DNA of 64,000 nucleotides from Streptomyces litmocidini (GCF_014649755.1 NZ_BMTQ01000013.1:62001-126000); one strand, 5' to 3'. Numbered from the stretch's first letter, positions 17,632-25,976 are shown. Translations and numbers: made by a program. Notes: generated from the letters alone by a model not told the origin.

Positions 17632-17652
17632 GAGGATCGCGACCATCGTCAT
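17632..17652 (-). pseudogene. Orphaned N-terminal codons of the sirtuin gene
   Basis: ATG at 17652-17650 (or 17646-17644) begins MTMVAIL, and the next codon (AGT) is completed at the insertion point. Removing 14974-17634 or an equivalent stretch joins it in frame to the body ending at 14970, giving MTMVAILSGAGIS, the expected first beta strand and glycine loop of a sirtuin. In its present state the frame runs from here into the IS and means nothing. Confidence 0.8.
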
Positions 17653-17813
17653 GCGGAGACCCCAGACACCGCCGAACCGCTCCCGCGAGCGGGTTTCCGG
17701 GTGCCGGGTTCCCGCCACGGCCGGGGCGAACGCCACGCTCGACGCGGCACTCGGCGTGGAAGTCAAGGCCCCAGCCGGCACCGGGAACCCCCAGGACGTC
17801 CCCGAACCGGTGC
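17653..17813. other. Former upstream region of the sirtuin gene
   Basis: This 161-bp gap lies between the ADP-ribosylglycohydrolase stop and the sirtuin start. It contains a short palindromic segment, ACCGCTCCCGCGAGCGGGT, at about 17680-17698. On the minus strand a TTGACT occurs near 17772 without a good -10 partner. Nothing else is seen. Confidence 0.3.
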
Positions 17814-18881
17814 TCACTCCGCCCGCTCGGCCAACCGCAGGGTACGGTCCGCCAGTTCGCTGATGCGGACCCCGTCGAAGCCGAAGACGGCGCTGCGCAC
17901 CCGGTCCCGCAGGGGCTGCGACCACTGCGGCGGGATCGCGGCCGCGCCGCAGCGGACCCCGGCGACCGAACCCGCCGTCGCCCCGTTGGAGTCGGTGTCC
18001 AGGCCGCCGCGGACGGTCAGCGCGATCGTCCGGGTGAAGTCGCCCTCCCCGTACAGGAGTCCGGCCGTCAGGACGGCCGCGTTCGGGACGACGTGGATCC
18101 AGCCGAGGCCCGCCGTCCGCCCCGCGAGCTCGGTGAGCGCCTCCGACCAGCCGAGCCCCGCCTCGTACAGCGCGATCGCGCCCCGCACGGTCCGGGCGAG
18201 CCTGCTGCCCGCCGGCACCCGCTCCAGACCCGTCTCCAGGGCCGACCGCAGGTCCGGCGCGGTGAAGGCCGCCGCGATCAGCGCCGCCGCCCACATCGCC
18301 CCGTACACGCCGTTCCCGGTGTGCGAGAGGACCGCGTCCCGACGGGCCAGCGAGGCGGCCCGGCGCGGGTCGCCGGGACAGGTCCAGCCGTAGACGTCGG
18401 CCCGGATCAGCGCCCCGATCCACTCCTGGTACGGATTGTCGTACGTGGCCGTCAGCGGCGGCCGCAGCCCGCCGGCGAGGTTCCGGTAGGCGACCCGCTC
18501 CGCCGTGAACGTCCGCAGGTACGGCAGCCGCAGCAGCCACTCCGTGCCGACCTGCTCGGTGGTGAACGCGGAGCCGTACGTCTCCAGGAGGTGCAGTCCC
18601 AGGACCGACCAGTCGACGTCGTCGTCCCGGCAGCTGCCGTCGATCCCGCCCCGCACGCACCGCTCCCACTCGGGCCGCAGCCCGAAGCCCCCCGCCCCGG
18701 GCGGCGGGGGAGGGAGGTAGTCCGTCAGCGGGAGCGCCCCGGTCAGCCGCAGGTACGCGTCGATGCGCTCCCGGGTCCAGTGGTCCCCCTGCTCCACGGG
18801 CTTGCCGAGCATGTTCCCGGCGATCCGGCCCGTCCAGCCGCCCAGGATCCGGTCCCCGAGCTCCCCGTCCGTGCACCCCAT
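17814..18881 (-). CDS. ADP-ribosylglycohydrolase family protein
   Basis: This 355-residue all-helical protein belongs to the ARH/DraG family, which removes ADP-ribose from proteins or small molecules. Metal-binding motifs are clear: DRILGGWTGRIAGNMLGKPVE at the N-terminus, CRDDDVDWSVLGLHLLE for the first Asp cluster, and GGLDTDSNGATAGSVAG for the last. The ATG at 18881 has GGAGGT directly in front, closer than ideal, but no other start is available before the long stop-free antisense stretch. In the ancestral order this gene sat directly upstream of the sirtuin on the same strand, so the two may have acted together on NAD-derived ADP-ribose marks. Confidence 0.85.
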   Translation of the reverse strand: MGCTDGELGDRILGGWTGRIAGNMLGKPVEQGDHWTRERIDAYLRLTGALPLTDYLPPPPPGAGGFGLRPEWERCVRGGIDGSCRDDDVDWSVLGLHLLETYGSAFTTEQVGTEWLLRLPYLRTFTAERVAYRNLAGGLRPPLTATYDNPYQEWIGALIRADVYGWTCPGDPRRAASLARRDAVLSHTGNGVYGAMWAAALIAAAFTAPDLRSALETGLERVPAGSRLARTVRGAIALYEAGLGWSEALTELAGRTAGLGWIHVVPNAAVLTAGLLYGEGDFTRTIALTVRGGLDTDSNGATAGSVAGVRCGAAAIPPQWSQPLRDRVRSAVFGFDGVRISELADRTLRLAERAE

Positions 18882-18937
18882 ACCTCCGGTGTACCGAATC
18901 CGGCGGCCGGACGCGCGCCGGGCCACGGACGCGCGTC

Positions 18938-20635
18938 TCAGTCCTCGCCGTCGGGGGCCTCCGCTCCGGTACCGGCCTTCGCCGCCTCCCGGGGCCGGTC
19001 GGGGCGGCGGCCGCCGGCCCGCTCGGTCATCGCCTCCCCGACCAGGGTCCGCACCGCGTCCCGCAGCCCGTGCAGGGCCTGGTGCCGGGCCGGGCCCGCC
19101 CCCGGGTCCGCCCGCAGCTCCTTCAGGAGCGCGAAGCACAGCACCAGCATCACCACCACGAACGGCAGCGCCACCAGGATCGTCGCCGTCTGCAGCGAGT
19201 TCAGACCGCCCACCACCAACAGCACCGCCGCCACCGCCGCCATCAGGACGCCCCACGTCACCACGAGCCAGGTCGGCGGATGGAGCGAGCCGCGGCTCGT
19301 CAGCGAACCCATCACGAGGGAGGCCGAGTCCGCGCTCGTGATGAAGTACGTCATCACCAGGAGCATCGCGACGACCGACGTCACCGTCCCGATCGGCAGC
19401 GCCTCCAGCATCGCGAACAGCGAGGCCTCCGCGCCGTCCTTCACCGCCGTCGCCAGGTCCGCCGCGCCCGTCGACTCCAGCCGGATCGCGGTCCCGCCCA
19501 TCACGCAGAACCACACCACCGTCGCCCCCGACGGCACGAGCAGCACCCCCACCAGGAACTCCCGGATCGTCCGGCCGCGCGAGATCCGGGCGATGAAGGT
19601 GCCGACGAACGGCGCCCAGGACAGCCACCACGCCCAGTAGAAGATCGTCCACGTCCCCAGCCAGTCGCGGTCGGTGAACGCGCCCGTACGGCTGGCCATC
19701 GGCAGCAGCTGGTGCAGATAGCCGCCGACGGAGGCCGGAATGGTGTCCAGGATGTAGACCGTCGGGCCGAGCAGGAACACGAAGAGCATCAGACAGGCCG
19801 CGAGGACGATGTTCAGCGTGGACAGCCACTTCACGCCCTTGTGGAGACCGGAGAACGCCGACAGCACGAACGCCGCCGACAGCGCCACGATGACGATCAG
19901 CTGCGTGGCCGTCGAGTTCTCCACGTCCATCGTCAGGTTCAGCCCCTCGGCGACCTGGAGCGCGCCCAGCCCCAGACTCGTCGCCGTGCCGAACACCGTC
20001 GCGAACACCGCGAGGAGATCGATCGCCTTGCCCGGCCACCCGTCCGCCCGGCGCTCCCCCAGCAGCGGCACGAAGGCGGAGCTCAGCCGGTTCCCCCGTC
20101 CCTTGCGGAAGCCCGCGTACGCGAGCGCGAGGCCCGCGATCCCGTAGATCGCCCACGGGGTCAGCGTCCAGTGGAAGAACGAGTACTCCATCGCCGTGAG
20201 GGCCGCCGCGCCGCTCCCCGCGGGGGCGCCGCTCGCCGGGGGCGGATCCAGGAAGTGCGTCAGCGGCTCCCCGACCCCGTAGAACATCAGCCCGATGCCC
20301 ATTCCGGCGCTGAACATCATCGCGATCCACGCCAGGTTCGTGAACTCCGGCTCCGAGTCGTCCGCGCCCAGCCTGATCCGTCCGAACCGGCTCAGCGCGA
20401 TCACCACGCACAGCACCAGGAAGGCGTCCGCCGCGACCACGAAGAGCCAGGCGAAATTCGACAGCACCCACTTCAGGGCGGAGGAGGACGCGCCGTCGAA
20501 CGAGTCCTCGCCCAGCGCCGCCCAGCCGACCACCGCGACCACGGCCGCGACCCCGATTCCGATGACCTTGCCGTCGGGCCTGCCGTCCGGTCCGCCGTCC
20601 GGTCCGCCGTCCGGAACGATCTTTTCCGTGCTCAT
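18938..20635 (-). CDS. BCCT-family betaine/choline/carnitine transporter
   Basis: This 565-residue carrier has about twelve membrane segments and the BCCT signature: WTIFYWAWWLSWAPFVGTFIARISRGRTIREF at about residues 335-365 (top-strand 19560-19660). The aromatic box for the trimethylammonium group lies within it. Also visible are MGIGLMFYGVGEPLTHF and MTYFITSADSASLVMG. It imports compatible solutes by Na+ or H+ symport and would serve osmoprotection. The cytoplasmic N-terminus has a small repeat (GGPDGGPDGRPDGK) coded by tandem 12-bp units. Substrate cannot be told from sequence. It is divergent from glycerate kinase, with 112 bp between. Confidence 0.9.
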   Translation of the reverse strand: MSTEKIVPDGGPDGGPDGRPDGKVIGIGVAAVVAVVGWAALGEDSFDGASSSALKWVLSNFAWLFVVAADAFLVLCVVIALSRFGRIRLGADDSEPEFTNLAWIAMMFSAGMGIGLMFYGVGEPLTHFLDPPPASGAPAGSGAAALTAMEYSFFHWTLTPWAIYGIAGLALAYAGFRKGRGNRLSSAFVPLLGERRADGWPGKAIDLLAVFATVFGTATSLGLGALQVAEGLNLTMDVENSTATQLIVIVALSAAFVLSAFSGLHKGVKWLSTLNIVLAACLMLFVFLLGPTVYILDTIPASVGGYLHQLLPMASRTGAFTDRDWLGTWTIFYWAWWLSWAPFVGTFIARISRGRTIREFLVGVLLVPSGATVVWFCVMGGTAIRLESTGAADLATAVKDGAEASLFAMLEALPIGTVTSVVAMLLVMTYFITSADSASLVMGSLTSRGSLHPPTWLVVTWGVLMAAVAAVLLVVGGLNSLQTATILVALPFVVVMLVLCFALLKELRADPGAGPARHQALHGLRDAVRTLVGEAMTERAGGRRPDRPREAAKAGTGAEAPDGED

Positions 20636-20747
20636 GCGACCCCACTATGGTGCGGAATATCGCCTCATCAGGGGGTGGCACGCCGTCTGGCCGTGCGGAT
20701 AGGGTCTGCCTCGGCGCGACTGCACGTTCGAAAGCAAGGGATGCAAG

Positions 20748-21899
20748 GTGACGGACGGGGCAGCAACTCAGGTCGCTCACGTGCTCGTGGCGGCCGACAA
20801 GTTCAAGGGCTCGCTCACGGCCGTGCAGGTCGCGGAGCGGGTCACAGCAGGACTGCGACGGGTCGTCCCTGAGCTCACGGTGGAGACGCTGCCCGTCGCG
20901 GACGGCGGCGACGGCACCGTCGCGGCGGCCGTCGCGGCCGGCTTCGAGCGGCGCGAGGTCCGCGTGACGGGCCCGCTCGGCGAGCCGGTCACCGCGGCGT
21001 TCGCACTGCGCGGCACCACCGCGGTCGTCGAGATGGCGGAGGCCTCGGGCCTCCAGTTGCTCCCGCCCGGTGTGTTCGCCCCCCTCACGGCGACCACGTA
21101 CGGCTCCGGAGAACTGCTCCGCGCCGCCCTGGACGCGGGCGCGACCACCCTCGTCTTCGGCGTCGGCGGCAGCGCCACCACCGACGGCGGCGCCGGCATG
21201 CTCGCCGCGCTCGGCGCCCGGTTCCTCGACGCGGCCGGCGAGCCCGTCGGCCCCGGCGGCGCACCCCTCGCCGACCTCGCCACGGCCGACCTCAGCGGCC
21301 TCGACCCCCGCTTCGCCTCGGTCGACCTGATCCTCGCGAGCGACGTCGACAACCCGCTCACCGGGCCCAAGGGCGCCCCCGCCGTCTACGGCCCGCAGAA
21401 GGGCGCGACCCCGGACGACGTCCAGGTCCTGGACGCGGCCCTCGCGCACTTCGCCACCGTCCTCGAGAAGAGCGTCGGCTCCCGGGCAGCCGAGGCCGCC
21501 GTCGCGCCCGGCGCGGGCGGCGCGGGCGGCATCGGGTACGGCGCGCTCATCCTCGGCGCGAGCTTCCGGCCCGGCATCGAGCTGATGCTGGAGGTCCTCG
21601 GCTTCGCCCCCGCCCTGGAGCGCGCCACCCTCGTCATCACCGGAGAGGGCTCCCTCGACGAGCAGACCCTCCACGGCAAGGCCCCGGCCGGGGTCGCCGC
21701 CGCGGCCCGCGCCGCGGGCAAGGAGGTCGTCGCGGTCTGCGGGCGCCTCGCCCTGGCGCCCGAGGTCCTGGGCGCCGCCGGGATCCGCCGCGCGTACCCG
21801 CTCACGGACCTGGAGCCGGACACGGCGAAGTGCATCGCCAACGCGGGGCCGCTGCTGGAAACGGTGGCGTCGAACATCGCCCGCGACTTCCTGCCGTAG
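20748..21899 (+). CDS. glxK: Glycerate kinase
   Basis: This 383-residue enzyme belongs to the GarK/GlxK family and phosphorylates glycerate with ATP. Motifs include VLVAADKFKGSLTAVQVA at the N-terminus, LPVADGGDGTVAA, GVGGSATTDGGAGMLAALG, and ITGEGSLDEQTLHGKAPAGVA near the C-terminus, all hallmarks of the family. The GTG start at 20748 follows AAGGTG weakly. It links glyoxylate or glycerate metabolism to glycolysis; the CoA-ester lyase of the ethylmalonyl-CoA cluster 7 kb away produces glyoxylate, but no shared regulation is visible. A long hairpin at 21924-21957 is its likely terminator. Confidence 0.93.
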   Translation: MTDGAATQVAHVLVAADKFKGSLTAVQVAERVTAGLRRVVPELTVETLPVADGGDGTVAAAVAAGFERREVRVTGPLGEPVTAAFALRGTTAVVEMAEASGLQLLPPGVFAPLTATTYGSGELLRAALDAGATTLVFGVGGSATTDGGAGMLAALGARFLDAAGEPVGPGGAPLADLATADLSGLDPRFASVDLILASDVDNPLTGPKGAPAVYGPQKGATPDDVQVLDAALAHFATVLEKSVGSRAAEAAVAPGAGGAGGIGYGALILGASFRPGIELMLEVLGFAPALERATLVITGEGSLDEQTLHGKAPAGVAAAARAAGKEVVAVCGRLALAPEVLGAAGIRRAYPLTDLEPDTAKCIANAGPLLETVASNIARDFLP

Positions 21900-21923
21900 C
21901 CCCACCCCTTTGCGGGCGCCCGC

Positions 21924-21957
21924 CCCACAGGGGGGCGGCGCCCCGCCCCCCTGTGGG
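21924..21957 (+). terminator. Hairpin terminator after glycerate kinase
   Basis: CCCACAGGGGGGC at 21924-21936 pairs perfectly with GCCCCCCTGTGGG at 21945-21957 around an 8-nt loop. It lies 25 bp after the stop. No T-run follows, as is common in Streptomyces. Confidence 0.7.
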
Positions 21958-21988
21958 CTGCGCCCGCCAGGAGGCGCCCCGTGCCCCC

Positions 21989-22276
21989 GTTGTGGGCAGT
22001 CGTTCCGCTGGGGCGAAGGGGGTCCCCCCCTGCTCGAGCGCAGCCGAGAGCTCGGGGGAGGGTGGGCACAACGGAACGGCGCCCTTGCCGGCGCCCGAGG
22101 CTGCTGCGCCCGGACCCGCACCGAGCCGTGCGCCGCGCGCGTGGTGCGGGTCCGGGCGCGGAACGCGGAGGCGCCGCTGATGGGCGCCGTCCCGTGTGCC
22201 CACCCTCCCCCAAGCTCTCGGCTTCGCTCGAGCAGGGGGGACCCCCTTCGCCCAGCGGGACGATTGCCCACACGGC
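21989..22276. repeat. Giant inverted repeat with nested inner palindrome
   Basis: About 95 bases at 21989-22083 are repeated in inverse orientation at 22183-22276 with roughly 90% identity by eye. The best-conserved part is TGCTCGAGCG...AGCCGAGAG next to GGGGGAGGGTGGGCAC. Inside the 100-bp spacer a perfect 17-bp inverted repeat lies at 22106-22122 and 22143-22159. The whole could form a cruciform or long RNA hairpin. From memory, the TCGAGCGAAGCCGAGAGCT core is a common intergenic repeat in Streptomyces. It separates two convergent genes. The remaining bases up to 22413 hold only GC-rich repeats such as GGGCGCCGCCC. Confidence 0.75.
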
Positions 22277-22413
22277 GGGGGGGCGGAAGGGACGCCGCCC
22301 AGCCGGGCGCGGGCCCCACGGGGGGTGCGGGAGGGGCGCCGCCCCGCCGGGCGCGGGCCCCCTGCGGGCAGGGATGGGTGCCGCCCCGCGGGGGAGGGGC
22401 ACCGGCCCGTGGT

Positions 22414-23250
22414 CTACGCCCCCTGGTCCGCGAAGCCCGTCCGCCAGGACGTCCGGGCCGGGGCCCACCCGAGCGCACGGGCCCGGGCGTTCAGCGCCCC
22501 CCGGGCCCAGCCCGCCCGGCCCCCGGACCGCTCCGGGACCGGTACGCCCAGGGCCGCTCCGAGGACCGGCAGCCAGGCGTGCCCGGGGGCCGGCTCGTCG
22601 TCCACCACGTTGTACGCGCCCGAGGGCCACTCCAGGGCCCGCACGGCCGCCTCGGCGGCGTCGGCGACGTGTACGAACGAGCTGACCGAATCGTCGGCCG
22701 CCGTACTGCCGAGGAACCGTGCCGCCGGATCCCCGGCCAGCGCGGCGGCGACGGCGCCGCCCGGCGCGTACCAGGTGCCGGGCCCGTAGAGGATGCCGTA
22801 GCGCAGCACCACCGATTCGGGCAGTTCGGCCACCGCGGACTCCAGGGCCCGTACCCCGGCGACGATCCGGGCCCGCGGCGCCTCCTCGGTCGGATCGAAC
22901 GGTACGGACTCGTCGGCGGGCCCGTCCCCGGGGGCGTACGCCCAGCTGATCGACTGCGCGACGATCCGGCGCACGCCCGCCGCGCGCGCCGCGTCCACCA
23001 GGTTGCGGGTGCCGTCGACGCGGAGCCGGTCGTTCGCGGCCCCGTCCGCCCCGCCCAGGTCGGTGAGCTGGTGCACCACCGCGTCCGGCGCGATGGAGGA
23101 CACCGCCCGGCGCACCGCCTCCGCGTCGAGCACGTCCACGGGCCGGGGCCCGCGCCGGGAGAGGCCCACGACCTCGTGGCCGGCCGCCTCCAGACGGGGC
23201 GACAACTGACGACCGACGGCGCCCGTGGCGCCCGCTACCAGTACACGCAT
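22414..23250 (-). CDS. NAD-dependent epimerase/dehydratase (extended SDR) family protein
   Basis: This 278-residue protein has an N-terminal Rossmann fold with VLVAGATGAVGRQLSPRLEAAGHEVVGLSRRG. A catalytic-site area follows, with AQSISWAYAPGDGPADE and RYGILYGPGTWYAPGG (a tyrosine and downstream residues of the SDR type). The C-terminal part is short and substrate-specific. No sugar-nucleotide genes are near, so an actual epimerase role is not indicated; many such proteins act on small molecules or quinones. It is divergent from the double GNAT gene. Confidence 0.75.
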   Translation of the reverse strand: MRVLVAGATGAVGRQLSPRLEAAGHEVVGLSRRGPRPVDVLDAEAVRRAVSSIAPDAVVHQLTDLGGADGAANDRLRVDGTRNLVDAARAAGVRRIVAQSISWAYAPGDGPADESVPFDPTEEAPRARIVAGVRALESAVAELPESVVLRYGILYGPGTWYAPGGAVAAALAGDPAARFLGSTAADDSVSSFVHVADAAEAAVRALEWPSGAYNVVDDEPAPGHAWLPVLGAALGVPVPERSGGRAGWARGALNARARALGWAPARTSWRTGFADQGA

Positions 23251-23307
23251 GGGCCCACCCTAGAAGAGCGTCACCTGGTGGTAACACGGTGGTGTGAAGC
23301 TCCGTGC

Positions 23308-24306
23308 ATGACCGCACGCATCGAGGAGAACCGCTCCCACCCCCGCCTTCCCGCCCTGCTCACCGCCTACCACCTCGTGAACCAGGCCGAGAAGGGCGTC
23401 CCCGTGGCGACCGCCGCCGGGCTCCCGCCCGGGTACCGCGCCGAGGCCGAGGACCCGGCCGTCGCGTTCGCCGCCGACACCGTCCTGCTCGCCACTCCGC
23501 CCGGCGCCGACGAGCCGGCCGGCTGTGTGGTCCTCAAGGCGCCCCGGGAGGGCCGCGTGCCCGAGATCAAGCGGCTCTGGGTCGCGCCCGAGGCCCGCAG
23601 GAAGGGGGTCGCGAGGGCACTCGTGGCGGAGGCCCTGCGCCGGGCGGCGGACGCCGGCGCCCCCGCCGTACGCCTCACGGTCTGGAACTGGCGGGAGGAG
23701 CCGCTCGCCCTCTACCGGAGCCTGGGCTTCGGCCCCGTCGCGTCCTGGGACGACCGCCCGGACCTCCTCTGTCTGGAGCGGCGGCTCGACGTCGTCGAGC
23801 GGCTCACCCCCGAGGCCGTACGGGCCCACGCTCCCGACGGCCTCGCCGCGCTCCTCGTCGACGCCGTGGACGGCGGGGCCTCCGTCGGCTTCCTGGCGCC
23901 CCTGGACGCCGCGGAGGCGGCCTCCTGGTGGTCCGGGGTCGCCGAGGAGGCCGCGCGGGGCGTACGGGACGTCTGGGCGGCCCGCGCCCCCGACGGGCGG
24001 CTGACGGGCGTCGTCACCCTCGTCCGCGTCGGGGCGGCCAACGGCCGGCACCGCGGCGAGATCGCCCGGCTCCTCGTCCACAGCTCGGCCCGCGGCCGGG
24101 GCCTCGGGCAGCGCCTCCTTGCCGCGGCCGAGGCGCACGCCGCCGCGACGGGCCTCACGCTGCTGGTCCTGGACACCCAGACCGGCAGCCCGGCGGAGCG
24201 CCTCTACCGGGGAGCGGGCTGGACCGCCGCCGGGACGATCCCGGAGTACGCCGCCGACCCCGCCGGCACCCTCCGCCCCACCACGCTCTACTACAAGCGT
24301 CTCTAG
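23308..24306 (+). CDS. Tandem-domain GNAT N-acetyltransferase
   Basis: This 332-residue protein holds two GNAT folds in a row. The first (about 45-150) has the acetyl-CoA loop in LWVAPEARRKGVARALVAEALRRA and ends YRSLGFGPV. The second (about 190-330) has LLVHSSARGRGLGQRLLAAAEAHA, LLVLDTQTGSPAERLYRGAGW and ends LRPTTLYYKRL, in the style of aminoglycoside-type and small-molecule acetyltransferases. The start ATG at 23308 lacks a strong ribosome site; the frame upstream has no stop back to 21910 but falls in non-coding repeats. Substrate unknown. Followed by a strong terminator. Confidence 0.82.
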   Translation: MTARIEENRSHPRLPALLTAYHLVNQAEKGVPVATAAGLPPGYRAEAEDPAVAFAADTVLLATPPGADEPAGCVVLKAPREGRVPEIKRLWVAPEARRKGVARALVAEALRRAADAGAPAVRLTVWNWREEPLALYRSLGFGPVASWDDRPDLLCLERRLDVVERLTPEAVRAHAPDGLAALLVDAVDGGASVGFLAPLDAAEAASWWSGVAEEAARGVRDVWAARAPDGRLTGVVTLVRVGAANGRHRGEIARLLVHSSARGRGLGQRLLAAAEAHAAATGLTLLVLDTQTGSPAERLYRGAGWTAAGTIPEYAADPAGTLRPTTLYYKRL

Positions 24307-24324
24307 GGGCCCCGGGCACGCGAA

Positions 24325-24361
24325 AAGGGCTCCGGGAGGCGGTTCGCCTCCCGGAGCCCTT
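24325..24361. terminator. Bidirectional terminator between GNAT and pssA
   Basis: A perfect 17-bp stem (AAGGGCTCCGGGAGGCG at 24325-24341 and its complement at 24345-24361) closes a 3-nt loop between two convergent genes. The flanking AAAA on the left gives a U-run for the minus-strand transcript. Confidence 0.85.
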
Positions 24362-24383
24362 CCGTACGCTGTTCCGCTGCCCG

Positions 24384-25250
24384 CTACGGCAGCTGTGCCG
24401 CCCGCGCCTCCCGGCTCTCGCGCCGGTTGTCACGGAAGGTGTTCACCCGGCGGGCCGTCGCGAAGAGGGGGATCACGGCGCCCAGCACGACCTGCAGCGC
24501 GCAACCGGTCTGGAGCAGGAACGCCCCGCCCGGCGCGTCGAACGCCCAGGCCGCCAGCATGGCCATCGCACCGACGATCCAGCTGAGCATCGCCACCGCG
24601 AGGACGCCCCGGGGCTTCGGGTACTCGACCCGGCTGACCATCAGCCACGCCACTCCGATGATCGCGAGCAGCGTCGGGATGAAGGGCAGCTCAAGCAGCA
24701 CGATCGAGACGACCGTCAGCGCGCCGAAGGGGCTCGGCATGCCCTGGAACATGCCGTCCTTCATCGTCACGCACGAGAATCTCGCGAGCCTCAGCACCAC
24801 GGCGAGGAGCACCACGATCGCGGCCACGGCCGAGACCTTCTGCTGCGCGTCGTCCGCGACCATGCCGTACACGAGCACGAAGTAGGCCGGGGCCAGACCG
24901 AAGCTGATCAGGTCCGACAGGTTGTCGAGCTCGGCGCCCATCGGCGAGCTGCGGAGCTTGCGCGCCACGATGCCGTCGAAGAGGTCGAAGATCGCCGCGG
25001 CCAGCATCAGGATCACGGCGGTGGCGGCGCTGTTGCGCGCCATGCCGGTCTCGCTGCTGCCGGTGAGGTGCGGGATGAGGATTCCGGTGGTGGTGAAGTA
25101 CACCGCCATGAAGCCGCACGTGGCGTTACCGAGCGTGAGGGCGTCCGCTATGGACAGCCTCAGCGACAGCGGCATCTCCTCGGCGTCCTCGACCGCCTCG
25201 GCCTCGGCGACCCAGTCGGCGGCCCGTGTGTCGGGATCAATCACGGTCAA
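24384..25250 (-). CDS. pssA: CDP-diacylglycerol--serine O-phosphatidyltransferase (phosphatidylserine synthase)
   Basis: This 288-residue membrane enzyme transfers phosphatidyl groups from CDP-diacylglycerol to serine. The CDP-alcohol phosphotransferase signature is complete: Asp92-Gly93, Ala96-Arg97, Gly105, Asp109 and Asp113 in FDGIVARKLRSSPMGAELDN. About seven hydrophobic helices follow. It overlaps the end of psd by 14 bp (25237-25250) on the same strand, so the two enzymes for phosphatidylethanolamine are made from one transcript, with the decarboxylase first. Confidence 0.93.
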   Translation of the reverse strand: MTVIDPDTRAADWVAEAEAVEDAEEMPLSLRLSIADALTLGNATCGFMAVYFTTTGILIPHLTGSSETGMARNSAATAVILMLAAAIFDLFDGIVARKLRSSPMGAELDNLSDLISFGLAPAYFVLVYGMVADDAQQKVSAVAAIVVLLAVVLRLARFSCVTMKDGMFQGMPSPFGALTVVSIVLLELPFIPTLLAIIGVAWLMVSRVEYPKPRGVLAVAMLSWIVGAMAMLAAWAFDAPGGAFLLQTGCALQVVLGAVIPLFATARRVNTFRDNRRESREARAAQLP

Positions 25251-25893
25251 TGCGAGTCACCCCCGCGGTGGTGACCTGGCCGACCTCGACCGCGACCTCC
25301 ACGCCCTCGGGGAGGTAGATGTCGACGCGCGAGCCGAACCGGATCAGACCGATGCGGTCACCCTGCTCGACCTTCGTCCCCTGCGGGATGTACGGCACGA
25401 TCCGCCGGGCGACGGCGCCGGCGATCTGCACCATCTCGATGTCACCGAGCTCGGTGTCGAAGTGCCAGACAACGCGCTCGTTGTTCTCGCTCTCCTTGTT
25501 GAACGCCGGGACGAACCCGCCGGGAACGTGCTCCACGGACGTCACCGTGCCGGCCAGCGGCGCGCGGTTGACGTGGACGTTCAGCGGGCTCATGAAGATG
25601 GCGACCCGGGTGCGTCCGTCCTTCCACGGCATGATGCTCTGCACCACACCGTCGGCGGGGGAGATGACCCGGCCCTGAGCGATCTCGCGCTCGGGGTCGC
25701 GGAAGAACCACAGCATGCCGGCCGCGAGAGCGGTGGTCGGCACGGCGATGGCCGCGGCCCGCCTCGACTTGCGCGCGCGCACGAGGCTGAGCGCCGCGGT
25801 GGCGACGGTCGGCAGAAGCCACGGCGATGCTCCGCGTGCGATGCGCGCGCCCTTGAGGCTGTCGCGATGTGCAGAGGTTCGACTGTCGGGCAT
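25237..25893 (-). CDS. psd: Phosphatidylserine decarboxylase proenzyme (short form)
   Basis: This 218-residue proenzyme has a membrane segment at about 40-60 (ATAALSLVRARKSRRAAAIAV and onward). WFFRDPEREIAQGRVISPADGVV and MSPLNVHVNRAPLAG follow, and near the C-terminus FGSRVD, in which self-cleavage before the serine (about residue 187) would create the pyruvoyl group. The length is that of the compact type also known from archaea and many actinobacteria. I chose the ATG at 25893; a longer frame to 25983 has no support. It converts phosphatidylserine to phosphatidylethanolamine together with pssA. Confidence 0.93.
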   Translation of the reverse strand: MPDSRTSAHRDSLKGARIARGASPWLLPTVATAALSLVRARKSRRAAAIAVPTTALAAGMLWFFRDPEREIAQGRVISPADGVVQSIMPWKDGRTRVAIFMSPLNVHVNRAPLAGTVTSVEHVPGGFVPAFNKESENNERVVWHFDTELGDIEMVQIAGAVARRIVPYIPQGTKVEQGDRIGLIRFGSRVDIYLPEGVEVAVEVGQVTTAGVTRIDRD

Positions 25894-25952
25894 GGATGAC
25901 CTTCGTAGCGGATGATGCCGCACTGGCAACGGGGGACGGCGGCTTTCCGGCG

Positions 25953-25976
25953 ATGCTATCGGTTGCGGGGCGCAAC
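25953..25976 (-). promoter_or_regulatory. Possible psd promoter with inverted repeat
   Basis: On the minus strand TAGCAT (25958-25953) could be a -10 box. GTTGCG-CCC-CGCAAC, a perfect 6-bp inverted repeat, lies just upstream at 25976-25962. The -35 (TTGCCC) would be 19 bp from the -10, longer than ideal. Confidence 0.3.

Noticed and set aside
17814..22478. Stop-free minus-strand frame of 1554 codons
   Set aside because: It covers the ADP-ribosylglycohydrolase in its last part only. The rest is antisense or out of frame to the BCCT and glycerate kinase genes and runs through repeats, as expected at this GC content.
21910..23307. N-terminal extension of the double GNAT protein
   Set aside because: The open frame passes through intergenic repeats and the antisense of the SDR gene; the GNAT domains begin after the ATG at 23308.
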